Source: VAZQ01 sp963817135
Lineage (GTDB): Bacteria > Pseudomonadota > Alphaproteobacteria > Rhizobiales > Xanthobacteraceae
Length of the DNA: 64,000 nucleotides
Direction: 5' to 3'
Assembly: GCA_963817135.1 (NCBI GenBank)
Contig: CAWFNG010000006.1
Coordinates: 62,001 to 126,000 of the forward strand
Shown piece after piece: positions 49,809 to 57,818 of the stretch (the stretch's first letter is position 1; each line of letters begins with the position of its first letter). A program made the translations under genes and the position numbers. The notes under the pieces are model-generated. The model was not told the origin of the DNA and searched no databases. It worked only from the letters and a program-made list of their open reading frames with translations.

Positions 49809-49884
49809 GGGGGTGGCGCATAGGCCGCGGGGACACGCTTAACAACACCGTCCCGCAAGGGTTCGAAGCCCTTCACCTCCACCA
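49809..49884 (+). other. tRNA-like sequence: intact T-arm, acceptor stem and CCA, degenerate 5' half
   Basis: Reading 76 bases, positions 49-65 form a perfect T-arm (AAGGG-TTCGAAG-CCCTT), and GGGGGTG pairs with CACCTCC as acceptor stem with one G-U, then A-CCA. The D-arm cannot form and the anticodon loop lacks U33 (TAACAAC). It may be the 3' remnant of a tRNA used as an attachment site. I do not call it a working tRNA. Confidence 0.3.
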
Positions 49885-49952
49885 TCCCGGCGAGTCACGA
49901 ACCGAACACCCGTGGCTTAGCCGACAGCGCCGAAGAGCGTCAAGGTTTTGCC

Positions 49953-50267
49953 ATGAGCGATCACATTCCGGGAATCGCGCCGGCTCCAACCGCCGCCGTG
50001 GAATCCCATCCATCGACCGAGCTTCTGCCGTTCGACCCAAGGGCGGACATCTTCCCGCTGATGTACGGCAAGGAGTTCGACGAACTTGTCGATGATATCA
50101 GGCGCAACGGACTGCGCGTCCCGATCACCACCTTCTCCATCGCGGTCCAGCACGGTGCTGACCCGGAGGTGATCCGCAAGGCGCTCTGCCGCGACAATCA
50201 AGGCCGGGCATCGGGACCGCTCGGCGTCGCGCTCGACATCATCGCCGAGCGGGAGCGCGAGCGATGA
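49953..50267 (+). CDS. Short protein with ParB-like N-terminus and unrelated C-terminus, 104 aa
   Basis: FPLMYGKEFDELVDDIRRNG and LRVPIT match the first strand and helix of ParB/Srx-type nuclease domains, but the domain then stops. The rest (VQHGADPEVIRKALCRDNQG, then SGPLGVALDIIAE) looks like the C-terminus of small rhizobial proteins of the RNR-C-like HGxxxETIR type. The gene therefore looks like a fusion made by deletion. No strong ribosome site is visible. Confidence 0.5.
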   Translation: MSDHIPGIAPAPTAAVESHPSTELLPFDPRADIFPLMYGKEFDELVDDIRRNGLRVPITTFSIAVQHGADPEVIRKALCRDNQGRASGPLGVALDIIAERERER

Positions 50268-50758
50268 GCGATCAAAAACCAACTGCGGATGTTGATGCCT
50301 GCGAAATATTTCATGCGCGGACACCAGCGCGACAGAGTGGGTCCCCTTTGTGGCGCTGCATTCCTTTCGGATCATGTTCGCCCGGTCGCGGCTTGAAGGT
50401 CTGTCGCGTGCGCGTCCATTTCAATCTCCCTTTCGCCGCCCTCCTTCAATTGAAAGGGCTCGCCACCCAGTATTCAGGGCCAAAGTGAACAGTTTCTAAA
50501 GACCTCTGTGGCGCAAGCCTACCCGAAAAGTTGTGCAAATCATCGCCTGTGTTGATTGAGGACCACCGGCTCTGGTCAACGCAGTGGAAGTAATTCCTAA
50601 AGAGGAGATGCAGTCATGTGAACGTGACCGTCTTCGGGTGGCCGTCACTAAGTGTGCGAAAAGTCACAGCACGTTTTGTAAAGTGATGACCATCACATCT
50701 TTTAAAGGGTGGGCTGCGCACAAACACGCATCGTCAACTGGTTCGGGGAGATTCCGCC
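50268..50758. other. Non-coding or decayed island sequence
   Basis: An ATG overlapping the previous stop (50264) opens a 74-residue frame with no family likeness. The rest has no gene with a credible start. Nothing structured was noticed. Confidence 0.5.
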
Positions 50759-50929
50759 ATGTTGAAGAAGATCGTCCTCACCGCTGCGCTGCTCTTCGCA
50801 CTGGCCGCTGGAACAGCGGGCGTTCTCCAAGAACAGCCTGCCGCGGCCAGAGAACCCTGCGTTGGCGTCGACTGCTCACCTGTCAAACATATTCCGGCGC
50901 ACCTCGTGGGCCTTCCGCAGACTTGGTGA
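50759..50929 (+). CDS. Small secreted protein, 56 aa
   Basis: ATG 50759 follows a GGGGAG site and encodes a clear signal peptide (LKKIVLTAALLFALAAGTAG, cleavage near AAA-RE). The short mature part, CVGVDCSPVKHIPAHLVGL, has two Cys that could form a disulfide. No family is recognised. Good start, signal peptide and stop make it likely to be real. Confidence 0.6.
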   Translation: MLKKIVLTAALLFALAAGTAGVLQEQPAAAREPCVGVDCSPVKHIPAHLVGLPQTW

Positions 50930-51484
50930 CGGGAACTTGAACTGGGGCGGCCGTCTGGAACGTTTGCCGCGCTGGCCCTGGTTGTTCCCCCTAGAACTGT
51001 CAGCGATGATGGCTACTTCGGCGCTCTGGCGGATTTGGCCCGCTTACGAAGTCATTGCAGCGGAGCGGTAATGGATAAGCCGATGAAGGGTTTTTTAAAA
51101 TTCTTCGTCTTCCTCCCTGGCTCAGATTTCGGTAACCCCGAATATTCGTCACACTCGTCGTCTGTCTCGCAACCAGTCGGCCTCAATGGTTCGGGTGTCT
51201 GGAGTCTCTTCTGCGTTTCTATCCCAAGCCGAAATTGGCCTCTCGGAATATCCGATGCAGAGAAAGCCTGCGCCAGCCTGGTCCGTTTCGTGGAATTGTG
51301 GTCTCGGTCGTTTATGCTGCCATTGCCGCTCACGCCAAAACTGACGCTGGCGAGCAATAAGCTTCGCAGTACGAATAGGAGTTTTGGCAGACGCATCCGA
51401 GCCCCCGATAATTATCGAGTTAGGGGACATAAGGTGTCAATTAATCAGCGATAGAACTGCAACTGGGCATTCGCAATCTTTGGG
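50930..51484. other. Island sequence without a recognised gene
   Basis: Around 550 bases of reduced GC. Open frames of up to 139 codons exist on both strands, but none has family likeness, a clear ribosome site or consistent codon use. Confidence 0.5.
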
Positions 51485-51907
51485 CGGTGTTGCCGCACTG
51501 CATCACAAGCGCAGAAAAGCGGGCTGGATGGAGGGGCAACCAGCGTGCATCCCATAGGCGCGAAGGAAAGCAGGGCTCTGCGACGGCTACAGCGGGAAAC
51601 CACGACTGCAAGCCCGTACGTCTTCGTCTCGGAGCGGGGCGCGCCGCTGAGTGTGGCCGGCTACCAGCGCATGGTTGCGCGTGCCGGTGAGGCTGCCAAG
51701 TTTGCCTTCCTCGTGCACAGCCACATGTTGCGGCATAGCTGCGGTTATAAGCTTGCCAATGACGGCCAGGATACGCGAGCCATCCAGCATTACCTGGGGC
51801 ACCGCTCCATTGCGAGCACGGTGCGCTATACGGCTTTGGCGCCGGATAGGTTCAAAGGGTTCTGGACGGACTGCAGCCGCTATGAGCCAAGGACGCGGGG
51901 GAAATAG
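51485..51907 (+). pseudogene. C-terminal fragment of a FimB/FimE-like tyrosine recombinase
   Basis: The readable part from about SVHPIGAKESRALRRLQRE to PDRFKGFWTDCSR contains HSHMLRHSCGYKLANDG and IQHYLGHRSIASTVRYTALA, so His-x-x-Arg, His and the catalytic Tyr are present. The N-terminal DNA-binding part and the first catalytic Arg are missing, and no start with a ribosome site is seen. It is a relic of a second recombinase within the island. Confidence 0.75.
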
Positions 51908-51921
51908 TGCTTATTGCCGGG

Positions 51922-52590
51922 CTACTGCGCTTGAGCATAGGTGCTCGACGTATCGACGAGCACAGGGCGATCGGTCTCTTTGGCGGAGGAATCGACCAGG
52001 GCGCGGCCCGGCGGCTTAGGCCGCTCCTTCTCGCCTTTGACTAGGGCGCGGCCCGACGCCTTAGGCGGCTTCTTCTCGCCTTCGGGCATCTCGGGTTGCG
52101 CAGCGGTAGATAGAGTCCCCAGCGCACTGCTGAATTGCGCAGGTAACTCCGCTATTAAATTGGTTGCGCCTTCCCAGTCGGCTGAGAGCGTAGCCAGCAT
52201 CTGGCGGAACTGCGTAGATAGTTCCGCTATCGGGTCGGCTGCGGGTAGGTCGGGCTGTGCGCTGGCCGATCGCCGAGTCGAGTTTGTATCGGAGACGCGG
52301 GCCTCCGCTAAATCTGAGCGCTGAGTGCGAAGACCCGGCTGTGCATAAGGATCAATGTTGGGCACACAGCTAAACTTGATGAAATCGCCATTACGACGAT
52401 GGACGCTGATGATGCGGTGATCTTTCTGCCAGCGCGCGCAGTATTCGGCAGCAATTTGATGGGCCCCGATCTCATTGTCCGCCGACCATGGGATGCTGCC
52501 GCCAGTATCATCGCCGCGCATCTGTGCAATCTGTGCATGGGCGCTGACGCCCATCAACAACAAAATACAGACCGACAATACCCCCCGCAT
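51922..52590 (-). CDS. Secreted protein with Pro/Lys-rich repeated tail, 222 aa
   Basis: ATG 52590 gives a signal peptide (RGVLSVCILLLMGVSAHAQ). The next 70 residues (YCARWQKDHRIISVHRRNGD, FIKFSCVPN with two Cys) form a small domain that I do not recognise. The C-terminal part carries near repeats KASGRALVKGEKERPKPPGR and ALVD, suggesting an extended, possibly envelope-spanning tail. Function unknown. Confidence 0.7.
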   Translation of the reverse strand: MRGVLSVCILLLMGVSAHAQIAQMRGDDTGGSIPWSADNEIGAHQIAAEYCARWQKDHRIISVHRRNGDFIKFSCVPNIDPYAQPGLRTQRSDLAEARVSDTNSTRRSASAQPDLPAADPIAELSTQFRQMLATLSADWEGATNLIAELPAQFSSALGTLSTAAQPEMPEGEKKPPKASGRALVKGEKERPKPPGRALVDSSAKETDRPVLVDTSSTYAQAQ

Positions 52591-52798
52591 GCCACGCTCC
52601 CCGACAAGCCTGCCGCGCAAGCGTAAGCATCTTGTCGTACCAGGAAAAGCGGCTCGCAGATCAATTGCGGCCGAGTGTTGCCGGATTAGCACAACCGATT
52701 AATTCATCATCGCGCACGATTTGCCGGATGTCGCCCGCATACGAATAAGCGCCACGTCTGACAGCCATCCGCCCTTGCATCGCCTTAGCTGAGGCGAG

Positions 52799-53146
52799 CG
52801 AGGCGTTGGCTTCAAGTCCTTAGCCGATGCATGGGCAGACACCACCACGCCCCATGGCCGCCTCCTAGTAACAATGCTGGCTGGCATTGCGGAGTTTGAG
52901 CGCGAGCTGATCCGTGCCCGTACAGGCGAGGGACGGAAGCGCGCGCAAGCACGGGGAGTGAAATTTGGGCGTCCAAGTAAGCTGACTGCCCATCAACGGC
53001 AGGAAGCGCTCCAGAGACTCGCTGCGGGCGAGACACAGGCCGATATAGCGCGGACCTACAACGTGGATGCTACGACTATCGGGCGGCTCGAACCGCGCCC
53101 TTTCGAGCGCCCAAGCGTGGCCGACCAGCCAAGCGCAGCCGCCTGA
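52799..53146 (+). pseudogene. C-terminal fragment of a serine resolvase/invertase
   Basis: The frame GVGFKSLADAWADTTTPHGR, then LAGIAEFERELIRARTGEGR and FGRPSKLTAHQRQEALQRLA with ADIARTYNVDATTIGRL is the C-terminal third of Tn3-type resolvases, including the DNA-binding helix-turn-helix. A TGA lies in frame just upstream and the catalytic-Ser domain is missing. It marks a past transposon or invertase. Confidence 0.8.
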
Positions 53147-53240
53147 AGCGCTGACACGCCTTGCGCCGCTGCCAGTCAGCCCGCGCAACAAAGACCTGAG
53201 CATAGTTGTGCGTAGCCGGCGGTGGCCCAATTTTTCGTCG

Positions 53241-53423
53241 CTATCCTACAGTTCCCTCCAATTCGCTTTCTCGCACGACCCATTGCTCTTCATCAGAGCT
53301 TTTGACGCGATACTCGCGCTTGCCCTCGATGTCCGAGAGAACCTTAGTTACGACGCAAACACCCTCCGGCGCATTTTGAATGGATGATTGCTTGAAGATT
53401 ACCGCGTCCCCGACCTTGAACAT
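53241..53423 (-). CDS. Small conserved rhizobial protein, 60 aa
   Basis: The protein starts FKVGDAVIFKQSSIQNAPEG and ends EEQWVVRESELEG, a beta-rich pattern I recognise from short uncharacterised proteins of Bradyrhizobium-type genomes. GGGGGAATTGCA precedes ATG 53423. It has no signal peptide or membrane segment. Function unknown. Confidence 0.7.
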   Translation of the reverse strand: MFKVGDAVIFKQSSIQNAPEGVCVVTKVLSDIEGKREYRVKSSDEEQWVVRESELEGTVG

Positions 53424-53692
53424 TGCAATTCCCCCAAGAAGTAGTCGCGGGCTACCCTATGTCACACGTTAGCGGAAGCGTCTGACATTGTTATGTGGGA
53501 GTGCAGCTATGCACAGGAACCTGATCGAGGAAGGGTCGCGGCATTGGCCGCATATATGAGGATTGGCACGCGCTCCCCAAGCTGCGGTGCTTCCGGGGTT
53601 CTGGCTGGTTTAAAAACCGTACCAGCGGGCTTTCCCTGAATTCAGCCAAACGCCTTTTGTTGTGAGCAATGAGGGAGGGTTATTCCCGGTAC

Positions 53693-53878
53693 CTAAGCGA
53701 CGCGGGTCTGGCGGGCAATGGATCGCTCTCGGGCCCGTTTTGCGAGTTGATCATACTCCGTAGCGATCCGCAGCATCATTTCCCTAGACACGGTGTCCCC
53801 CATGTCTTCGGCAAGAAGACGTGCTTCTTCGGCTCGATCACGCCAGTGTTTCGGACTGACAATCAGGGACTGCAACAT
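53693..53878 (-). CDS. Small conserved helical rhizobial protein, 61 aa
   Basis: SPKHWRDRAEEARLLAEDMG and MMLRIATEYDQLAKRARER match a widespread short family of Bradyrhizobium relatives (HWRxRAEEAR...MLxIAxDYExLAxRA). It is a single amphipathic helical protein of unknown role. Confidence 0.75.
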   Translation of the reverse strand: MLQSLIVSPKHWRDRAEEARLLAEDMGDTVSREMMLRIATEYDQLAKRARERSIARQTRVA

Positions 53879-54137
53879 CGCCAGCGCTCCGACGCTTTCG
53901 GGAATTCCACACGCTTAATGTGAGTTTTTGGCCACAATGAGTTCAGGAACCGGGCTGTAGTTCCGACATTTGGCGTTGGGAGCAAGAATGACGAACTTAC
54001 CTCATGCAAAAAAAGCTTCCCGCTGCCTTGCCCGGTGCAGCGCCTGACCCGTAACGAACGCGAGCGCCTGCCGTGGTGGAAGCGGCTGGTAGGCTGACCG
54101 GATTACGGTTGTTGGTATGAATTGAGCCCCTGGCCGG
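53879..54137. other. Short stretch with a possible decayed frame
   Basis: A plus-strand frame without a start ends in CPVQRLTRNERERLPWWKRL near 54092. It reads like a protein end, but no family or start can be named. Nothing else is visible. Confidence 0.3.
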
Positions 54138-54527
54138 CTATTTGCCCGGGCACAGAAATGCCTCTCCAATTGCCTCAGCAAGTAGGATGGATGGATGCTT
54201 GTGCAGCAATTCTGGGTGTTGTTCGGTGAACAGCAGAAGCACCGCTGCTATTTGTTCGGCTCTCACTTCCTGCGGCATGCAAACAACGTTGTTGGCCAAT
54301 TCAAGCACAACGGGTTTGTTGTTCACCCTGAGCACTACCAGCCCACGAGCAATGGCGTTGCCCATCGCGTGAACATATCCAAGGCACAAACCCCTGTTGT
54401 ATGTACCGTTCGAGTTGCGGCACCAATCAATCAGCTTGAAAGTATCGAATGAAGTCTCCTCGCCACGGCTAGGGGTAACCGTTGCGATGAGGCATGTCAG
54501 TATTGCTACAACACTGAGCTGTGACAT
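54138..54527 (-). CDS. Rap1a/Tai-family secreted protein, 129 aa
   Basis: A signal peptide (VVAILTCLIATVTPSRG) is followed by the Rap1a/Tai pattern: LIDWCRNSNGTYNRGLCLGY, VVCMPQEVRAEQIAAVLLLF, and a final AEAIGEAFLCPG. Four Cys likely form two disulfides. The founding members neutralise type VI secretion amidase toxins in the periplasm, but most rhizobial homologues have no known partner and none is seen here. AAAGGTGG lies six bases before ATG 54527, which is preferred to the GTG at 54536. Confidence 0.85.
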   Translation of the reverse strand: MSQLSVVAILTCLIATVTPSRGEETSFDTFKLIDWCRNSNGTYNRGLCLGYVHAMGNAIARGLVVLRVNNKPVVLELANNVVCMPQEVRAEQIAAVLLLFTEQHPELLHKHPSILLAEAIGEAFLCPGK

Positions 54528-54784
54528 CGAAGCCACCTTTCGATGCTGCCGCCCCTTATGACGGGAGAGAGAATAACTCCCCGTGGGCGTTGCCCAGTAT
54601 GAGCACTGGCCGGAGCTGCCATGCTTCCCCGCCGGGGCTTGCCCCCCAACCCGGGGCGTACCGCTGATGCGCTCGCTCGCAGCAATGTTTCAAAGTGACA
54701 CGCTGAGGAGGTAGCTGCCACGTTTCCGTCAAATTAACGGCGTGCCCTTATAAAGATGCGGCGCGGGGCTTAGGGGTGCGTACC

Positions 54785-54877
54785 ATGACCAAGCTCATCA
54801 TCGATCTCGTGCTATTTTCCTGTATGTTTGCATTCGTTACCGGGATTGTGATCGCTGCCGCGCATTTTCTTATTTAG
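54785..54877 (+). CDS. Very small membrane protein, 30 aa
   Basis: ATG 54785 encodes a single hydrophobic helix, LIIDLVLFSCMFAFVTGIVI, and ends HFLI at TAG. Small one-helix proteins of this sort are common. The upstream site (GGGGTGCGTACC) is modest, so the call is tentative. Confidence 0.4.
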   Translation: MTKLIIDLVLFSCMFAFVTGIVIAAAHFLI

Positions 54878-54973
54878 AAAGAAGCAGGCGCGCCGGCCGA
54901 TGCGCATAACAAGCCGGTGAAAATCATTCCACCGCCCGCGATGCACAAGCGTCGGCGGGCGTAATGTCCGCTG

Positions 54974-54990
54974 CTGGAGGTAAAGCGGCC
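54974..54990. repeat. Dispersed GGGGTGAAGCAGAC-type repeat, copy 1
   Basis: CTGGAGGTAAAGCGGCC in the context AATGTCCGCTG...; related copies at 59455-59470 and 61775-61790 read CTGGGGTGAAGCAGAC exactly. This resembles a common rhizobial intergenic motif and marks island gaps. Confidence 0.4.
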
Positions 54991-55137
54991 GGCAATGCTG
55001 TGATGCGGTAACAGCGGGTTTTGACCCATCAGCGACATTGACTGTGCACTGCGGCATGGTCTTGATGTCGGTTTCAGCCCCTATCAAAGTACTCGTTTGA
55101 GCCGATACAGTACTGTCTCCTGACCTTGGGAGCGGAT

Positions 55138-55329
55138 ATGCGGCGACGCCAGTTGATCACGCTTCTCAGCGGCGCGGCGGTTGCCGAGACGTTCAGCGCA
55201 CGCGCGCAGCAGCCAGCGTTGGGTTTCTTAATGCATCATCGCCCGACGCTTAGCGGCTACGTGCAAGCCGACTGCCTTTCTGGGGAAGCCAGAAAGGCCT
55301 ATCCTAATTCCTCCAAGCCATCAGTTTAG
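55138..55329 (+). pseudogene. N-terminal fragment of an ABC_sub_bind-family binding protein
   Basis: The leader MRRRQLITLLSGAAVAETFS and ARAQQPALGFL start exactly like the family, with GGGAGCGG upstream as ribosome site. After about 25 residues the likeness ends and the frame closes at TAG 55327-55329. The matching C-terminal fragment lies 1.3 kb further on at 56643, on the other side of the haloperoxidase-like gene. Confidence 0.75.
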
Positions 55330-55345
55330 GCACAAGGAGGACGTC

Positions 55346-56570
55346 ATGAAACACCCTAGCGCCATGGCGATCGGCATTCTCATCGCTGTCGCCTCCGGTA
55401 CCGCGCGCGCCGATATCGTCACCGACTGGAACCAGACCGCGATCGAGGTCATGAAGGTCGCGAGGGTCGCAGGCAACCCTTGGTCGCGTACGTTGGCCAT
55501 GATGCATGTCGCGATGTCTGACGCGATCAATTCGGTACAAGGCCGCTACATGTGCTACGTGGCGACGGTTGCTGTCATGCCTGGCGCGTCGGCCGAGGTG
55601 GCCGCGGCGGCCGCGGCGCGGCAAATCCTGGTCGAGCTCTTTCCCAATCAGAAGGCCATCGTCGAGGGGGCATACGAGGCTTCGGTCAAGGCCATCCCGA
55701 AGGACCGGCGAAGAGTGCAAGGCGTCACGCTCGGCGAGCAGGTCGCCGCTGCGGTCCAGGCGAACCGCTCGGCCGACGGTACCAGTGTTCCTGACACCTA
55801 CCGGCCGATCACCAGCCCGGGTGTTTGGGTGCCGACGACGCCGCCCTTGTTCGCGCAATACGCCCGGGCAAAACCATGGGTGCTGACCAGCGCCGACCAG
55901 TTCCGGCCCGGCCCGCCGCCGCAATTGTCGAGCGCGCTTTATGCCCGCGATTACAACGAAACCAAAAGTCTTGGCGGCGCCAAAAGTACCGTACGAACGC
56001 CTGCGCAGACCGAGGCGGTGAAGTTCTGGACCCAAGCCAATCTCGGCCCGGCGTGGCAAGCCGCTGCGCGCCAACTCTCGGCGGCGAAGGGAGTTGGCCT
56101 CGCCGAGAATGCGCCGTCTGTTCGCGCTCCTCAACATGGGCGTTGCCAACACCTTCATCACCGACTGGGACGCCAAATTCACCTACAACTTCTGGCGACC
56201 GGTCACCGCAATTCGCAATGGTGACATGGACGGCAACGACGCCACCGAGCGTGACCCTAGTTGGACCTCGTTGAACGACACGCCAATGCATCCTGAATAT
56301 CCGTCGCAGGCAGCCATCATTAACGGAGTGGCAATCGGCGTTCTGGAATCCGTGTTTGGACCCAAGCCGGCCATCCCATTCACGACGGCCGATCTCTTTG
56401 ACCCGAACCTGAAGCGGCAATTCAACAGCATCGCGGAGATGGACGAGGAGCATCGGAACGTGCGCGTCTGGGGCGGCATCCACTTCAGAAACTCGCTGGA
56501 CGTCGGCTATGACATGGGCAAAAAGATCGCCGTCTACCTGGTCGACAATTCGCTCAAGCCGGCGCGTTGA
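55346..56570 (+). pseudogene. Vanadium-haloperoxidase/PAP2-like secreted protein, frameshifted
   Basis: AAGGAGG precedes ATG 55346 and a signal peptide (AIGILIAVASGTARA). The first frame runs to AAKGVGLAENA and then the second frame continues as RLFALLNMGVANTFITDWDA and FWRPVTAIRNGD. One extra C near 56111 restores the frame, so a single-base insertion splits the gene. The metal-site motif that is normally HPEYPSxH reads HPEYPSQAAI, losing its His, while GGIHFRNSLDVGYDMGK is kept. It is probably inactive even if read through. Confidence 0.8.
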
Positions 56571-56642
56571 CGGCAACGACGTGTGCTGGAGCATTCGGGT
56601 TCTTGCTCTTGATCCACTTCTCGTGGCTGTGCTGGCATTGTG

Positions 56643-56792
56643 GTTCCGGATTTGCAGGGCGCCAAACCAGTGGACTTGCCGGTAGTGCAGGAAAGCAAGT
56701 TCGAGCTGGTCATCAACGCCGAGACCGCCAGAATGCTCGGCCTCATCGTGCCGCCGATGCTGCTCGCCCGCGCGGACGGGGTCATCGAGTGA
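56643..56792 (+). pseudogene. C-terminal fragment of an ABC_sub_bind-family binding protein
   Basis: LQGAKPVDLPVVQESKFELV and INAETARMLGLIVPPMLLAR then ADGVIE and TGA is the usual end of the family. No start or body precedes it. The next intact gene begins at the same TGATG junction, mirroring the layout at 23975. Confidence 0.8.
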
Positions 56793-57781
56793 TGAGACGG
56801 CGCGAGTTCATCACGCTGCTCGGCGGTGCGGCTACGTGGCCGCTTGCGTCACGCGCGCAGCAGTCGGCGATGCCGGTGATCGGTGCGCTGATGGGGTATC
56901 CCGAGGGCGACCCGAAAGGACAAGCCTTCGTCGGCGCATTCCGTGGCGGACTCCAGAAGCTCGGGTGGACGGAGGGCCGCAACATCCGGTTCGACACACG
57001 CTGGGTGACGCCCGACGACGCGGAGTCGAGACAGCGATTCGCCAAGGAACTCGTCGCGCTGCAGCCCGACGTGATTCTTTCGCATGGCACGCCCAACACG
57101 GCGACTTTGCTGCAACAAACGCGCACCATCCCGATCGTTTTCGCGGCCCTTTCCGATCCGGTCGGCAGCGGCTTCGTCGCGAGCTTTCCGCTGCCGGGCG
57201 GCAACGTCACTGGCTTTGCCAATATGGAGCCGACGATGGCAGGCAAGTGGCTGGAGTTGCTCAAGGAGATTGCGCCGCGCGTCGAGAGGGTCGCCATCTT
57301 GTTCAACCCGGCAACGGCGCCCTATGCCGAATATTGGCTGAACCCCTTCAAAGCTGCTGGCGCGTCCTTCGCAGTGGAGGCGAACGCCGCACTTGTTCAC
57401 GACACGTCGGAGCTCGCATCCGTCATTGCCGCACAGGCGCACGCGCCGAATGGCGGCCTCATCGTGATGCCGGATACCTTCACGACCGTCCATCGCGCGG
57501 AGATTACAGCATTGGCGGCACACCACCGCCTTCCGGCCGTCTATCCATTCCGTTCCTTCACTGAACTCGGCGGCTTGCTCTCCTACGGAAATGACCTGAT
57601 CGATGATTTCCGGCGCGCGGCGAACTACGTCGACCGCATCCTCAGGGGCGCGAAGTCGAGCGAACTTCCCGTGCAGTTTCCAGTCAAATTTGAACTGGTA
57701 ATCAATATCAAGACTGCGAAGGCGCTCGGCCTCGACGTGCCATTCCTTCTGCAGCAGCGCGCTGACGAGGTAATCGAATAG
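56792..57781 (+). CDS. ABC_sub_bind-family periplasmic binding protein, 329 aa
   Basis: Leader MRRREFITLLGGAATWPLAS ends ASRAQQ, and the body has GLQKLGWTEGRNIRFDTRWV, TIPIVFAALSDPVGSGFVAS, FPLPGGNVTGFANMEPTMAG and the C-terminal KTAKALGLDVPF. It is a full-length member of the same family as 23975-24952. No transporter membrane genes are nearby. Its ATG overlaps the stop of the preceding fragment. Confidence 0.9.
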   Translation: MRRREFITLLGGAATWPLASRAQQSAMPVIGALMGYPEGDPKGQAFVGAFRGGLQKLGWTEGRNIRFDTRWVTPDDAESRQRFAKELVALQPDVILSHGTPNTATLLQQTRTIPIVFAALSDPVGSGFVASFPLPGGNVTGFANMEPTMAGKWLELLKEIAPRVERVAILFNPATAPYAEYWLNPFKAAGASFAVEANAALVHDTSELASVIAAQAHAPNGGLIVMPDTFTTVHRAEITALAAHHRLPAVYPFRSFTELGGLLSYGNDLIDDFRRAANYVDRILRGAKSSELPVQFPVKFELVINIKTAKALGLDVPFLLQQRADEVIE

Positions 57782-57818
57782 CCGCATGGTCCTTGCTGCG
57801 GTGCATAGGTCTGGTTAT

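Noticed and set aside
49370..49885. A 171-codon minus-strand frame starting MVEVKGFEPLRDGVV
   Set aside because: It is antisense to the excisionase-like gene and the tRNA-like sequence. Phantom proteins with GFEP-type starts typically come from antisense tRNA ends.
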